Source: Pseudalkalibacillus hwajinpoensis
GTDB lineage: Bacteria; Bacillota; Bacilli; Bacillales; Guptibacillaceae
Length of the DNA stretch: 64,000 nucleotides
Direction of reading: 5' to 3'
Assembly: GCF_039851965.1 (NCBI RefSeq)
Contig: NZ_CP156674.1
Span: 124,001 to 188,000, forward strand
Shown: positions 9,036-17,723 of the stretch, one piece after another
Position numbering within the stretch: the first letter of the stretch is position 1
Layout of the letters: every line of letters starts with the position of its first letter
Notes under the pieces: generated by a model
What the model was told of the DNA's origin: nothing
What the model saw: the letters and a program-made list of their open reading frames with translations, nothing else
Database searches by the model: none
Position numbers and translations under genes: made by a program

Positions 9036-11213
9036 TTACTTCTTTGCATATACCTTTGCTTTTGCTTCTTGACGCCGTTTATGCAAAATAGGTTCTGTAT
9101 ACCCGCTCGGTTGCTCGAATCCTTTAAAAACAAGATCGCAAGCGGCCTGGAAAGCAACGGAGTCTTTATAATTTGCTGACATTGCAAGGTATTCAGGATC
9201 GTTAGCATTTTGTTCGTCAACAACTTTTGCCATCCGTTTCATCGTTTCCATTACTTGATCCTGAGTGCAAACACCGTGATGGAGCCAGTTTGCCACATGC
9301 TGACTGGAGATCCGGAGAGTAGCTCGATCTTCCATTAGTTCAATGTTACGAATATCCGGTACTTTCGAACAGCCTACGCCGTGCTCTACCCAGCGTACAA
9401 CGTATCCAAGAATGCCCTGGGCATTGTTATCGAGCTCTTCTTGAACTTCCTCTTTGCTCCAATTGTTTTTTTCAACTACGGGTATCTCTAGAATAGCGTC
9501 TTGATAGTTCGTTGTGCTTTTAGAAAGCTCTTTTTGGATGTTAGGGACATTTACTTCATGGTAATGAAGCGCATGAAGTGTAGCGGCTGTTGGCGATGGT
9601 ACCCAGGCTGTGTTTGCTCCTGCTTGAAGCTGACTTCCTTTTTGCGCAAGCATATCTGCCATTAAGTCAGGCATTGCCCACATTCCTTTCCCAATTTGCG
9701 CTACTCCAGAAAAACCGGTTTTCAGTCCCTGTTGGACGTTGGATTTTTCATAGCTCTGAAGCCAGTTCGAGTTCTTCATTTCATTTTTGCGGATAACTGG
9801 TCCTGCTTCCATTGACGTATGGATTTCATCCCCTGTCCGATCCAGAAAGCCAGTATTGATGAAAACAACGCGTTCCTTAACTTCATTGATACAGTTGCGA
9901 AGGTTGAGCGTTGTGCGACGTTCTTCATCCATCACACCAATTTTCATAGTGTTTCTCTTCAGTTCAAGTAAGTCTTCGGTTCGATTAAATAATTCATTCG
10001 CAAATGCCACTTCTTTTGAACCGTGCATCTTAGGTTTAACAATATAGATCGAACCCTTAGAAGAATTTTCATACTGACCATTTTTAAGCACATCATGTTT
10101 TGCAATTAGTCCCGTAATAACCGTATCCAAGATGCCTTCTGGAATTTCATTTCCGTCCTGATCGAGCACCGCGTTTGTCGTCATTAGGTGCCCGACATTA
10201 CGCGCAAACATAAGAGAGCGGCCACGGACTGAGAAGGACTGACCATCCGGCGACGTATACTCTCGATCTGGGTTTAATGTTCTTGTCATTGTTTTTGTTC
10301 CTTTTTGGAACGATGCGGAAAGATCCCCTTTAATTAATCCAAGAAAGTTGCGGTAAACAAGCACTTTATCCTCGGCATCCACAGCTGTAACTGAATCTTC
10401 AAAATCCATAATCGTTGTTAAAGCGGATTCCACATAAACATCTTTTGTGCCGGCGGGGTCTACTTTACCGATAGGATGAGAACGATCAATTTGAATTTCA
10501 AGATGAATTTCATTGTTTTTCAATAAGATAGTGGTTGGTTCATCTTCATTCCCCTGATACCCTGCGAATTGATTCTGATCCATTAAAACGCTTTCATTAT
10601 CGTCATTAAAATGAACCTTCAGCATGCCCTGTTCAATCGAATAACGGATCACATCTGAATGACTTCTTTCTTTTAACGGAACTGACGAATCAAGGAAACG
10701 TTTCGCATACGAAATCACTTTATCTCCTCGAACAGGGTTGTAGTCGCCATTTCGATCCGCCCCGTTTTCTTCACTGATCGCGTCAGTTCCATAAAGCGCA
10801 TCGTAAAGACTTCCCCATCTTGCATTTGCTGCATTAATCGCATAACGGCCATTGTTGACAGGTACCACTAGTTGTGGCCCCGCTTGAACGGCAATTTCAT
10901 CATCAACATTTTCTGTTGTAATCGTAAATTCACCTGTCGCAGGTTCCAGGTAATTCAATTTTTTTAAGAATGATTTGTATTCATTAAAATCAATTTTCTG
11001 ATTTGATTTATGCCACTCATTTAATTTGTTTTGGAGATCATCACGAATGGTTAATAATCTCTCATTCTTTGGAGCGAGATCTTTCACAATGTCACCGAAC
11101 CCCATCCAAAATTGCTCGCTTGAAACCCCTGTTTCAGGAATAACATCCTTATTAATAAATTCATAAAGTTCATGAGCAACTTGTAGAGAACCGATCTGTG
11201 TATATTTTTCCAT
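9036..11213 (-). CDS. glcB: Malate synthase G
   Basis: A 725-residue malate synthase of the monomeric G type (E. coli GlcB is of nearly identical length). It condenses glyoxylate with acetyl-CoA to malate in the cytoplasm. Family marks include NAANARWGSLYDALYGTDAI near residue 130, MDFEDSVTAVDAEDK, RSLMFARNVGHLMT, GVMDEERRT with the metal-binding Glu, and WVPSPTAATLHALHYH. The ATG is preceded by GGAGGATATACG. No isocitrate lyase gene lies nearby, so its glyoxylate probably comes from glycolate via GlcDEF. It is the first gene of the leftward block and divergent from a LysR gene, which may control it. Confidence 0.96.
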   Translation of the reverse strand: MEKYTQIGSLQVAHELYEFINKDVIPETGVSSEQFWMGFGDIVKDLAPKNERLLTIRDDLQNKLNEWHKSNQKIDFNEYKSFLKKLNYLEPATGEFTITTENVDDEIAVQAGPQLVVPVNNGRYAINAANARWGSLYDALYGTDAISEENGADRNGDYNPVRGDKVISYAKRFLDSSVPLKERSHSDVIRYSIEQGMLKVHFNDDNESVLMDQNQFAGYQGNEDEPTTILLKNNEIHLEIQIDRSHPIGKVDPAGTKDVYVESALTTIMDFEDSVTAVDAEDKVLVYRNFLGLIKGDLSASFQKGTKTMTRTLNPDREYTSPDGQSFSVRGRSLMFARNVGHLMTTNAVLDQDGNEIPEGILDTVITGLIAKHDVLKNGQYENSSKGSIYIVKPKMHGSKEVAFANELFNRTEDLLELKRNTMKIGVMDEERRTTLNLRNCINEVKERVVFINTGFLDRTGDEIHTSMEAGPVIRKNEMKNSNWLQSYEKSNVQQGLKTGFSGVAQIGKGMWAMPDLMADMLAQKGSQLQAGANTAWVPSPTAATLHALHYHEVNVPNIQKELSKSTTNYQDAILEIPVVEKNNWSKEEVQEELDNNAQGILGYVVRWVEHGVGCSKVPDIRNIELMEDRATLRISSQHVANWLHHGVCTQDQVMETMKRMAKVVDEQNANDPEYLAMSANYKDSVAFQAACDLVFKGFEQPSGYTEPILHKRRQEAKAKVYAKK

Positions 11214-11306
11214 CGTATATCCTCCTCGTATAAAGTGAACAGAACCATATTGAGGTACTGTCCTTTCGTTATGTAATATCTTATAATGAAATCAGTTATT
11301 TATAAA

Positions 11307-11330
11307 ATACATATTTGGCATATTGAGTAT
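11307..11330. promoter_or_regulatory. Candidate LysR-type binding region between glcB and lysR
   Basis: In the 173-nt divergent spacer ATAC (11307-11310) and GTAT (11327-11330) form an interrupted dyad, and the 6-mer CATATT occurs twice inside it, 9 nt apart. This is compatible with a LysR site overlapping both promoters. A TATAAT at 11341-11346 could be the -10 of the LysR gene. Weak evidence. Confidence 0.3.
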
Positions 11331-11386
11331 GCTCTAAAGTTATAATTCAGAATTTTCTATTAATCTATCATGTCTGGAGTGATTGT

Positions 11387-12271
11387 TTGGAAATCCGTCA
11401 TCTTGAATATTTTTCAGAAGTTGCAAAGCAGCTGAGCTTTACAAAAGCTGCTTCAACACTACATGTATCACAGCCATCGATTAGTAAAGCGATTAAGAAT
11501 TTAGAAACTGAGCTTGGGGTCCCTCTATTCTACAGATCAAAGCAATTGGAATTAACCGATGCTGGTAAAGCCGTTCTCATCAATGCCCAGCATGTACTGA
11601 GTGCTTTTCGGAATCTAACAACTGAACTCTCAGATATCACAGAATTAAAAAAGGGAGAAATTAAAATTGGCATTCCGCCTATCATTGGCGCCGCTTTTTT
11701 TTCAAAATTAATCAGTCAGTTCAAGGCACTTTACCCGACGGTAGAGATTTTGTTAACTGAAGTTGGTTCAAAAAGGATCAAGCAAGGAGTGGATGATGGC
11801 TCTCTTGATATTGGTTTGATTTGTAACACGCCACTCAAAAATAACAGCTTTGAAGCGGTCCAAGTCATTAAGGATCCGCTAATGTTGATTGTTCATAGTG
11901 AGCATCCGCTTGCGGTTTACTCTGAAGTTGACCTTGCTGATCTTGAATACGAACCTTTCATTTTATATCGCGACGACTTCACCCTGCATGATCGAATTTT
12001 GGAAGAATGCTCTAACAAAGGATTTTATCCGAACATCGTCTGTCAGAGCTCTCAAAAAGATTTCATGATTGAAATGGTAGAAGCTAGACTCGGTGTTGCC
12101 CTGCTTCCTAGTAAAATCACTTTAACCATCCAAAACCCTGCAATCAAATCGCTAAAGCTCACTTGTTCAAATGTTAATCTAGAGCTCGGTATGATCTGGA
12201 AACGAAATAAATATTTGCCTTTTGCTGTCAAAGAGTTTATTAAACTAGCAGAACCGATTATTGAAAAGTAA
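11387..12271 (+). CDS. LysR-family transcriptional regulator
   Basis: A 294-residue LysR regulator. The N-terminal helix-turn-helix (residues 1-60: MEIRHLEYFSEVAKQLSFTK, then AASTLHVSQPSISKAIKNLE) and a periplasmic-binding-like effector domain (about 88-290) are typical. It starts with TTG, preceded by TGGAGTG at 7-nt spacing; no ATG is suitably placed. It is transcribed divergently from malate synthase G, and LysR proteins commonly control the divergent neighbour, so a role in glyoxylate/glycolate metabolism is likely but unproven. The effector is unknown; CidR/YwbI-like proteins are the closest type by appearance. Confidence 0.92.
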   Translation: MEIRHLEYFSEVAKQLSFTKAASTLHVSQPSISKAIKNLETELGVPLFYRSKQLELTDAGKAVLINAQHVLSAFRNLTTELSDITELKKGEIKIGIPPIIGAAFFSKLISQFKALYPTVEILLTEVGSKRIKQGVDDGSLDIGLICNTPLKNNSFEAVQVIKDPLMLIVHSEHPLAVYSEVDLADLEYEPFILYRDDFTLHDRILEECSNKGFYPNIVCQSSQKDFMIEMVEARLGVALLPSKITLTIQNPAIKSLKLTCSNVNLELGMIWKRNKYLPFAVKEFIKLAEPIIEK

Positions 12272-12327
12272 TGCCCTCTACCTCAATTAGGTGGGATCGG
12301 CAATTAGAAGGAAAACAGAAAAAATAT

Positions 12328-12363
12328 AAAGCTGATGTATGTCTGGTCCATACATCAGCTTTT
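12328..12363. terminator. Bidirectional terminator between lysR and osmC
   Basis: A perfect 14-bp stem (AAAGCTGATGTATG at 12328-12341, CATACATCAGCTTT at 12349-12362) with a 7-nt loop. It has T-rich flanks on both strands, so it can end both convergent genes. Confidence 0.9.
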
Positions 12364-12366
12364 GAT

Positions 12367-12831
12367 CTATTCCTCTTCTATTTCCCAATCATGCTCAAAT
12401 GCCACACAGCCTTTTAATGTCTCTGCGACCGGGCATCCGCGTTCAAACACTTGAAGTGCTCGCTCTGCTGCTTCTCTCTTCCCTTCGGGGATTGTCAACT
12501 TGTAATGACATCTTATTTTCGTGATTTTAAGAACACCGTCTGACGCTTCAATGATCCCCTCAAAATTTCCTGATAGCTTATTTGGAAATGTCGGTATATG
12601 GCGCGCTTCCAGCGCACCTGATAATGTACCGGTTAGTCAGCCACCCGCTGCAGCTACGATATGGTCTAGTGTTGATGGATGCTCCTCTTCAGGAGAAGCT
12701 TTATAAAATTCCTTTACCCCACCGTGTACCCCATATTGAACGGGATCTTCGAAATTGGCAATGTAAGCACGTCGATTTTTACCTTTATCCTGTTCGATCC
12801 GGATATTCGCGATTTCAATGGGGTTACTCAT
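12367..12831 (-). CDS. OsmC-family peroxide reductase with in-frame UGA at the redox cysteine
   Basis: Reading through one TGA (12639-12637, codon 65), this frame encodes 154 residues of an OsmC/Ohr-fold thiol peroxidase that is intact from the ATG (behind GGGAGAGGATCGT) to TAG. The UGA falls exactly where the family has its peroxidatic Cys: TLDHIVAAAGG-UGA-LTGTLSGALEAR. The second redox Cys is kept in ERGCPVAETLKG. After the UGA I find no further stop or frameshift. Two readings are possible: a selenocysteine codon, or a nonsense mutation leaving a 64-residue fragment. A SECIS-like stem-loop begins 5 nt after the UGA. The gene lies 19 nt after a clearly broken aldo/keto reductase, which favours decay; the exact position of the UGA favours recoding. 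No Sec machinery is in this window. Confidence 0.7.
12592..12631 (-). promoter_or_regulatory. SECIS-like stem-loop downstream of the OsmC UGA
   Basis: On the mRNA strand an outer stem CGGUA/UACCG (12631-12627 with 12596-12592) encloses an inner 7-bp stem GGUGCGC/GCGCGCC (12618-12612 with 12606-12600, one G-U) with apical loop UGGAA. The loop lies 25 nt after the UGA and has G at its second position, within the geometry described for bacterial SECIS elements. The same bases encode ALEAR, so coding constraint could also give this pairing. Folding energy was not computed. Confidence 0.4.
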
Positions 12832-12850
12832 ACGATCCTCTCCCTTTCAT

Positions 12851-13823
12851 TTAATAAGCACCTCTAATCAATCCATGAACCTCCTGTTGATAAAACTCCT
12901 TGAGCTTTTCCATTTCTTCCTTAGTAAAATCTGCGACTTCAACTGCTTGAAGATTTTCTTCCACTTGCTGTACATTTCTAAACCCTGGAATGACGCACGA
13001 AATTTCTTGATGTTCAAGAATCCATTTCAGAGCAGCGGATGTCATGCTTCCTCTATTTCTTCCAATCCAGTTGATTTCGTCGCTTAACTCAACACCCTTT
13101 TCAAACTCAATACCTGCAAAGGTTTCACCTACATTGAATGACTCTCCATTATGATTAAACTTCCGGTGATCGTCACTTTCAAATGATGAATTCTTCTTGA
13201 ATTTGCCTGTTAGGAGCCCACTCGCAAGCGGAACTCGCGTAAGTATGCCTACACCTTGCTTATAAGCTTTGGGAAACAGTTCCTCAAGAGGTTTTTGGCG
13301 AAAAATATTAAAGATAACCTGCAGTGTGCTCACATTCGGATAATCAAGGCACAATAAGCGTCTCTACACTGACACCGTAATAGCGTATTTACCCTTCACT
13401 TTTCAGCTTGTCCAGCACATCAAATACCTTTCCATCTCTTAAAATTTCAATCGGCGGACAATGGATTTGAAAGAGATCAATTTGATCGCGTTCAAGTCGC
13501 TCTAAACTTCCATCGAGATATGCTCTAACCGCTTCTTCAGAATAGGTTTCTGGATCATATATATCACCTGCTCGACAAAACTTCGTTGCAATATGAATAT
13601 CTTTTTCCTTCCCTTTCGTTGCTTTGGCCAGAAGTTCTTCACTATGACCATCTCCATAAACGTCAGCCGTGTCAAAAAAATTAACACCTGCATTAATTGC
13701 GAATTGTAGAGCTTTTAATGCTTCTTCGTCATTTGTTTTTCCCCATGCACCACCTATGGCCCATGTTCCGAAGCTTACTTCACTTACGTTAAGATCTGTG
13801 TGGCCTAATTGACGATATTTCAT
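12851..13823 (-). pseudogene. Aldo/keto reductase, broken by a stop codon and a frameshift
   Basis: The two frames together give a complete YhdN/IolS-like aldo/keto reductase (about 320 residues). The N-terminal part (13823-13389) has the start MKYRQLGHTDLNVSEVSFG, the catalytic Asp/Tyr in FFDTADVYGDG, Lys in IATKF and His in FQIHCPP. It ends at TAA (13391-13389), where family members read KSEGK-IRYYGVS; translation after the stop continues IRYYGVSVET. Then near 13358 the frame shifts, apparently by loss of about 11 nt, and resumes as LLCLDYPNVSTLQVIFN through to the C-terminus at 12851. An NADPH-dependent carbonyl reductase when intact. Two independent lesions make a pseudogene the best call; sequencing error is less likely but possible. 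Confidence 0.87.
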
Positions 13824-13996
13824 AATTTTGACCAGCCTCCAATAAATTTGAATGAGCTACCATTACATGGGAATTTCCCTCTATCACAATCATTAAACCG
13901 ATATCATAAAACTTTCGTATACTTTAGGGGTGGGGATAAACTACTTTCGCACTTCTTCGTCGTAATAACATCGTTCGATCTTTAACTATTCCTCCT

Positions 13997-14018
13997 AAAG
14001 CGGGGGATCCCTGCCTTT
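13997..14018 (-). terminator. Weak hairpin after the siderophore operon
   Basis: AAAGCGGGG (13997-14005) can pair with CCCTGCCTTT (14009-14018) with one bulged base. It directly follows the last operon gene, but the minus-strand T run is short, so termination is uncertain. Confidence 0.4.
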
Positions 14019-14020
14019 TT

Positions 14021-15826
14021 TTAATTTCTTATTTTTTTGTACCGATTAAGAGCATTTGTAACTTTTCCAAATTCTGAGGCATGCGGGCGATCATCTCCAT
14101 CTGAATAGCCATAATCAACCATTCTATTTCGATTCAAACAAAGTTTAGTAAATTCTGGTTTAAAGAAATCAAACAGTTCAAATCGATCTTCTAGATGGGA
14201 AAAACGCTCTTGATAGGAATGAATGGTTTCAGAAAGAGACTTCCAGAAATCCTTCTCATCCATTAACTTCGATTTTTCAAGAATATTGGATAAGTAGCGA
14301 AGGTGACAAATAAATAACCCTGTAAAAATAAATTGAGTGAGCCCTTCTGGTGCTTCACTACGAAGAACATTCTTTAACTCTTCTGTTAATCGACTTAGTT
14401 CCTCAAATGGTTGATCACTTATATTAACATCGTCGACGAAATCTTTAATCGCAAGCCGGTATGGTTGATGATCTTTCAAGACGAGTATCGTGTTTTGGCC
14501 ATGCGGAGAGAAGACGGTTCCATACTGATACAAGTAATGTAATAGTGGTTTCATCGTGACATCTAAAAATTGTTTGACCCACTCTTCTGCTGAAAGCCCT
14601 GATTTTTCGATGTGACTTTGTATATAAGGCTTACCATCATGATCTTCATACAGAAGGGCTGCAAGTGTGATGGCCTGTTCTCCTTCTTCGAGATAGGTAT
14701 AGATGCTTTCTCTAAAAATGACGCCAAGCATTTCTAAATATTGATAGGGTGCCTGTTCTAACTCAGTAAAGTAAGGATGGTCGACATTTATACTTGCTAT
14801 TTCCCCTGGCAGAATAACCTTGCATTCGTCTTTTAAGAATGAGTCCTTTTCATAGATTCCTTTTATAAATTCCGTAATTTTAGGAGCAATCAACGTTCGT
14901 TCAGAAGGCAACCCTCTATAAACAAGTGTGTTTAAAATACTGATTGGAAGTTTGACATGGTGCCGACATTTATTTGACTGATTAACAAAAGTACGTATCG
15001 ATTGCTGCGGAAGATAGTGATCACAAGACTCTCCGACCGATATGATCCTCCTATTTGCAATCTCCTCAGCAAAATTTTGGATTAAGACATTTTTCCATTG
15101 CCACTCATGTACTGGCATCAAGAAGTAATCAGATGGATTAACATCCTTGCTTTTTAATATTTGAAGAAAGCGTTTTAGATCATCTTCACTTAGTTCATCA
15201 TTGACTAGCTCTTCAAATGAAAGGTCTTTAATCGACTGAAATGAGCTAATGTCTTTATGTACTCCAACCCAGGATAATCTCACTTCCTTCTGTTGTTCTG
15301 GAGCATATGCGAGATAATCATCATATCCAAAACCAATTCGCCCTTTGTTATATGTGATCCACGGGTGGCCGGTCATATAGCCTTCAAGGAGAGCATAATC
15401 TACTCCTGCAAGCTCATCAGATGAAATTGGCTTGCTTAGCAGGTGTGCGTCAGCAATAAGGGTTTGGTTCAGCTCTTTGATTAAATGTCCGGCAGTTTCA
15501 GAAGACATGCCAATAAGTGGCTTTATATCAAGAAGGAATGCTATAGCACTCAGGTTTTCCTCTTTTTTAGCGTGATTCACCACCTCAATAGACTGCCAGT
15601 CAACATCGTAGCTATTAAATAATCTTGGAATAGCATTGAAGCGGTAAACTTTCTGCTTTGAAACGACTAATTCATAATGGATATACTCCTGATCTTCTTT
15701 AAGGATTGCAGGCAAAATCATATCCTCGTACATGTACTCTGATAGCATCTTAGCTAATAGCTTTTTATTAACAAGGGACCAGCTTTCCTTTGAAAGAACA
15801 GGTTCTAATTCATTTCTGGAATTCAT
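14021..15826 (-). CDS. IucA/IucC-family NIS siderophore synthetase (IucC-like)
   Basis: A 601-residue NRPS-independent siderophore synthetase. Family marks: HPWITYNKGRIGFGYDDYLAYAPE near residue 155, MPVHEWQWKN, the ATP-binding region with SIRTFV and KLPISILNTLVYRGLPS, HGQNTILVLKDHQPYRLAIKDF and a C-terminal FhuF-like helical part. These enzymes adenylate a citrate-type carboxylate and join it to an amine or N-hydroxy amine. As the last synthetase of the operon it probably adds the second hydroxamate arm to the mono-substituted citryl intermediate (type C-like; inference). It lies 18 nt after the monooxygenase gene. A second, divergent synthetase is at 17713-19488, as in aerobactin and schizokinen systems. 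Confidence 0.92.
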   Translation of the reverse strand: MNSRNELEPVLSKESWSLVNKKLLAKMLSEYMYEDMILPAILKEDQEYIHYELVVSKQKVYRFNAIPRLFNSYDVDWQSIEVVNHAKKEENLSAIAFLLDIKPLIGMSSETAGHLIKELNQTLIADAHLLSKPISSDELAGVDYALLEGYMTGHPWITYNKGRIGFGYDDYLAYAPEQQKEVRLSWVGVHKDISSFQSIKDLSFEELVNDELSEDDLKRFLQILKSKDVNPSDYFLMPVHEWQWKNVLIQNFAEEIANRRIISVGESCDHYLPQQSIRTFVNQSNKCRHHVKLPISILNTLVYRGLPSERTLIAPKITEFIKGIYEKDSFLKDECKVILPGEIASINVDHPYFTELEQAPYQYLEMLGVIFRESIYTYLEEGEQAITLAALLYEDHDGKPYIQSHIEKSGLSAEEWVKQFLDVTMKPLLHYLYQYGTVFSPHGQNTILVLKDHQPYRLAIKDFVDDVNISDQPFEELSRLTEELKNVLRSEAPEGLTQFIFTGLFICHLRYLSNILEKSKLMDEKDFWKSLSETIHSYQERFSHLEDRFELFDFFKPEFTKLCLNRNRMVDYGYSDGDDRPHASEFGKVTNALNRYKKIRN

Positions 15827-15844
15827 ACGTTCACCACTTTCTAA

Positions 15845-17164
15845 TCAATTTGTTGTGAGAACAGGCTTATTTACCGTACCAAAAGTTTGAAAGACATTTT
15901 TAGATTGAACGGGATATACATCTCGTTGTGCAATCTGATTGATGATGGTGGCATTTCGATGTGGTCCAAGACCGAGATCAGGTGCTCCAACACCATGGGT
16001 ATGAAGCTCACCGTTTTGAATAAAAACATCATTCTGATTAGCTATATTCGTCTTTAATCGATAGTCCTCTGAAATTTGAAACCTACCATGCTCATCTTTT
16101 TGGATAAGGTAGTCTGGTAGAAATTGCGGCTTTGTTTGTTTGTAGCCTGTGGCGAGGATGACAACTTCAGCTTCAGATTCAAAAGATTCGCCTGTAACGA
16201 TGTGTTGCCCCTTACCTAGCCATGAGTGATTTTTCTTCTCTAATTCAGTAATTTCACTCATCGCCTGAAGATGTAGGGCAGGATTTTGATTTCCAATCGA
16301 TTTTTCATACAATGCTTCATATATGTCCGAGATGGTATCAGCACTTATTCCCTTGTACAATAAATCTTGCTTTTGAAGTAATTGATCTTTTTGGGATTGT
16401 GGAAGCTGGTAAAAGAATTTAGTGTAATCAGGTGAAAAATATTCAAGTCCAAGCTTAGAATACTCCATTGGGAAAAATCCCTGTGATCTTGTATACCAGC
16501 ACAACGAATAGTCATAAAGTTCTTGCTCTCTTGTAAGATTCAAAAAGATTTCAGCTGCACTCTGACCTGATCCGACGACCACGATGGACTGTCCTTTTTG
16601 GGCATTCTGTTTCCTTTCCATAAACTCTGAAGAATGGAACACAGTCTCCCCTAGAGCATGCTTTAAATGCTCCGGAACTGAAGGGGAGGACCCGATCCCC
16701 ATCACAAGGTGTTTCGCCATATATTCTTCATACTGAAGTGTTTTAACATTTCGAACATGGACAGCATAAACAGATTCCCCATCTTCCGTTTCGTATGGTG
16801 AAACCTCTGTTACTTCATAGCCAAATCGACATGAGGATAGCTGATCACTTACCCACTTACAGTAATCGTTGTATTCTTTCCTAGGAATGTGAAATTTCTC
16901 TAGAAAATAAAAATGGTACATTCGATTATGAACCTGTAAATAGTTAAGGAAGCTAAATTTGTTTTTTACATCGATCATGCTCACAAGGTCCGCAAAAAAC
17001 GGAACCTGTAGGGTTGTTCCTTCAATTAACATACCTGGATGCCAGTTAAACTCTTCCTTCTGGTCGAAAAGAAGGACGTCCAAATTCTCTTCAGCTAATG
17101 CTGCAAATCCGAGATTAAACGGCCCAATCCCGATCCCGATTGCGTCATAAATACGCGCTGACAT
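15845..17164 (-). CDS. Siderophore N-monooxygenase (IucD/RhbE-like)
   Basis: A 439-residue FAD/NADPH amine N-hydroxylase (lysine/ornithine N-monooxygenase family). The FAD motif GIGIGPFNLG is at residues 10-19, an NADPH motif VVVGSGQSAAEIF lies near residue 195, and the C-terminal ATGYKQTKP is typical. With Dat and Ddc upstream the substrate is probably 1,3-diaminopropane, giving N-hydroxy-1,3-diaminopropane, which the adjacent acetyltransferase would turn into the hydroxamate. It overlaps the acetyltransferase gene by 20 nt and starts at an ATG after GGAAGTGGTTGA. All motifs look intact. Confidence 0.92.
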   Translation of the reverse strand: MSARIYDAIGIGIGPFNLGFAALAEENLDVLLFDQKEEFNWHPGMLIEGTTLQVPFFADLVSMIDVKNKFSFLNYLQVHNRMYHFYFLEKFHIPRKEYNDYCKWVSDQLSSCRFGYEVTEVSPYETEDGESVYAVHVRNVKTLQYEEYMAKHLVMGIGSSPSVPEHLKHALGETVFHSSEFMERKQNAQKGQSIVVVGSGQSAAEIFLNLTREQELYDYSLCWYTRSQGFFPMEYSKLGLEYFSPDYTKFFYQLPQSQKDQLLQKQDLLYKGISADTISDIYEALYEKSIGNQNPALHLQAMSEITELEKKNHSWLGKGQHIVTGESFESEAEVVILATGYKQTKPQFLPDYLIQKDEHGRFQISEDYRLKTNIANQNDVFIQNGELHTHGVGAPDLGLGPHRNATIINQIAQRDVYPVQSKNVFQTFGTVNKPVLTTN

Positions 17165-17723
17165 TCAACCACTTCCTTTCAAACTGATCACGATCACAGA
17201 TCATAAGCAGACCGGTTTTATCTGGTAATTCGATTGGTTTAATAGACGCAAACCCACACTTCTCAAAGACATGAATCATCTTTTCATTTCGAATATCCGG
17301 TTCTGCGATGATACGTTTTGTTCGTTTTTCCTCAAATTGGAAAGCCACCATGGCATGAAGAAGAGGAAGGGACAATCCTTTACCAAGGTAATTTTTTTCG
17401 CCAATCAATAGATGAATTCCCTGATCATAAGGGATACTTTCATACATTTCTTCAGTAATATCTCCCTTAACCCAGTAAGCCTCCCAGTAGCTGATCGGAA
17501 TATTATTTACTAATCCAAGATATAGTGTATGATGAGGATCATTTAGTGCTTTTCGTAAATGGTTTCTAAATGGTTCAATAGGTAAATTTAAATGCCAGAA
17601 TGGGTGAACGTGTTCCTCGTTCATCCATTTATGAATAACTTCGATATCGCGATCATAATCAACTCTTGTAAATGATATTGTCTTTTGCTTTTGTCCGTCG
17701 TAAAGTTGATAATCAGCTTCCAT
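17145..17723 (-). CDS. GNAT acetyltransferase of siderophore biosynthesis (RhbD/IucB-like)
   Basis: A 192-residue acetyltransferase of the IucB/RhbD type. It contains HVHPFWHLNLPIEPFRNHL near the N-terminus, a central YWEAYWVKGD, the pantetheine loop region around LGKGLSLPLLHAM and the C-terminal MIHVFEKCGFASIKPIELPDK. It is expected to acetylate the N-hydroxylated diamine with acetyl-CoA to form the hydroxamate iron ligand. It overlaps both neighbours (11 nt with the upstream synthetase, 20 nt with the monooxygenase), so the three genes are tightly coupled. Confidence 0.88.
   Translation of the reverse strand: MEADYQLYDGQKQKTISFTRVDYDRDIEVIHKWMNEEHVHPFWHLNLPIEPFRNHLRKALNDPHHTLYLGLVNNIPISYWEAYWVKGDITEEMYESIPYDQGIHLLIGEKNYLGKGLSLPLLHAMVAFQFEEKRTKRIIAEPDIRNEKMIHVFEKCGFASIKPIELPDKTGLLMICDRDQFERKWLNVSAYL

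Noticed and set aside
13389..13391. TAA in the aldo/keto reductase as a recoded codon
   Set aside because: TAA is not a known recoding codon in such bacteria and a frameshift follows; a pseudogene explains both.
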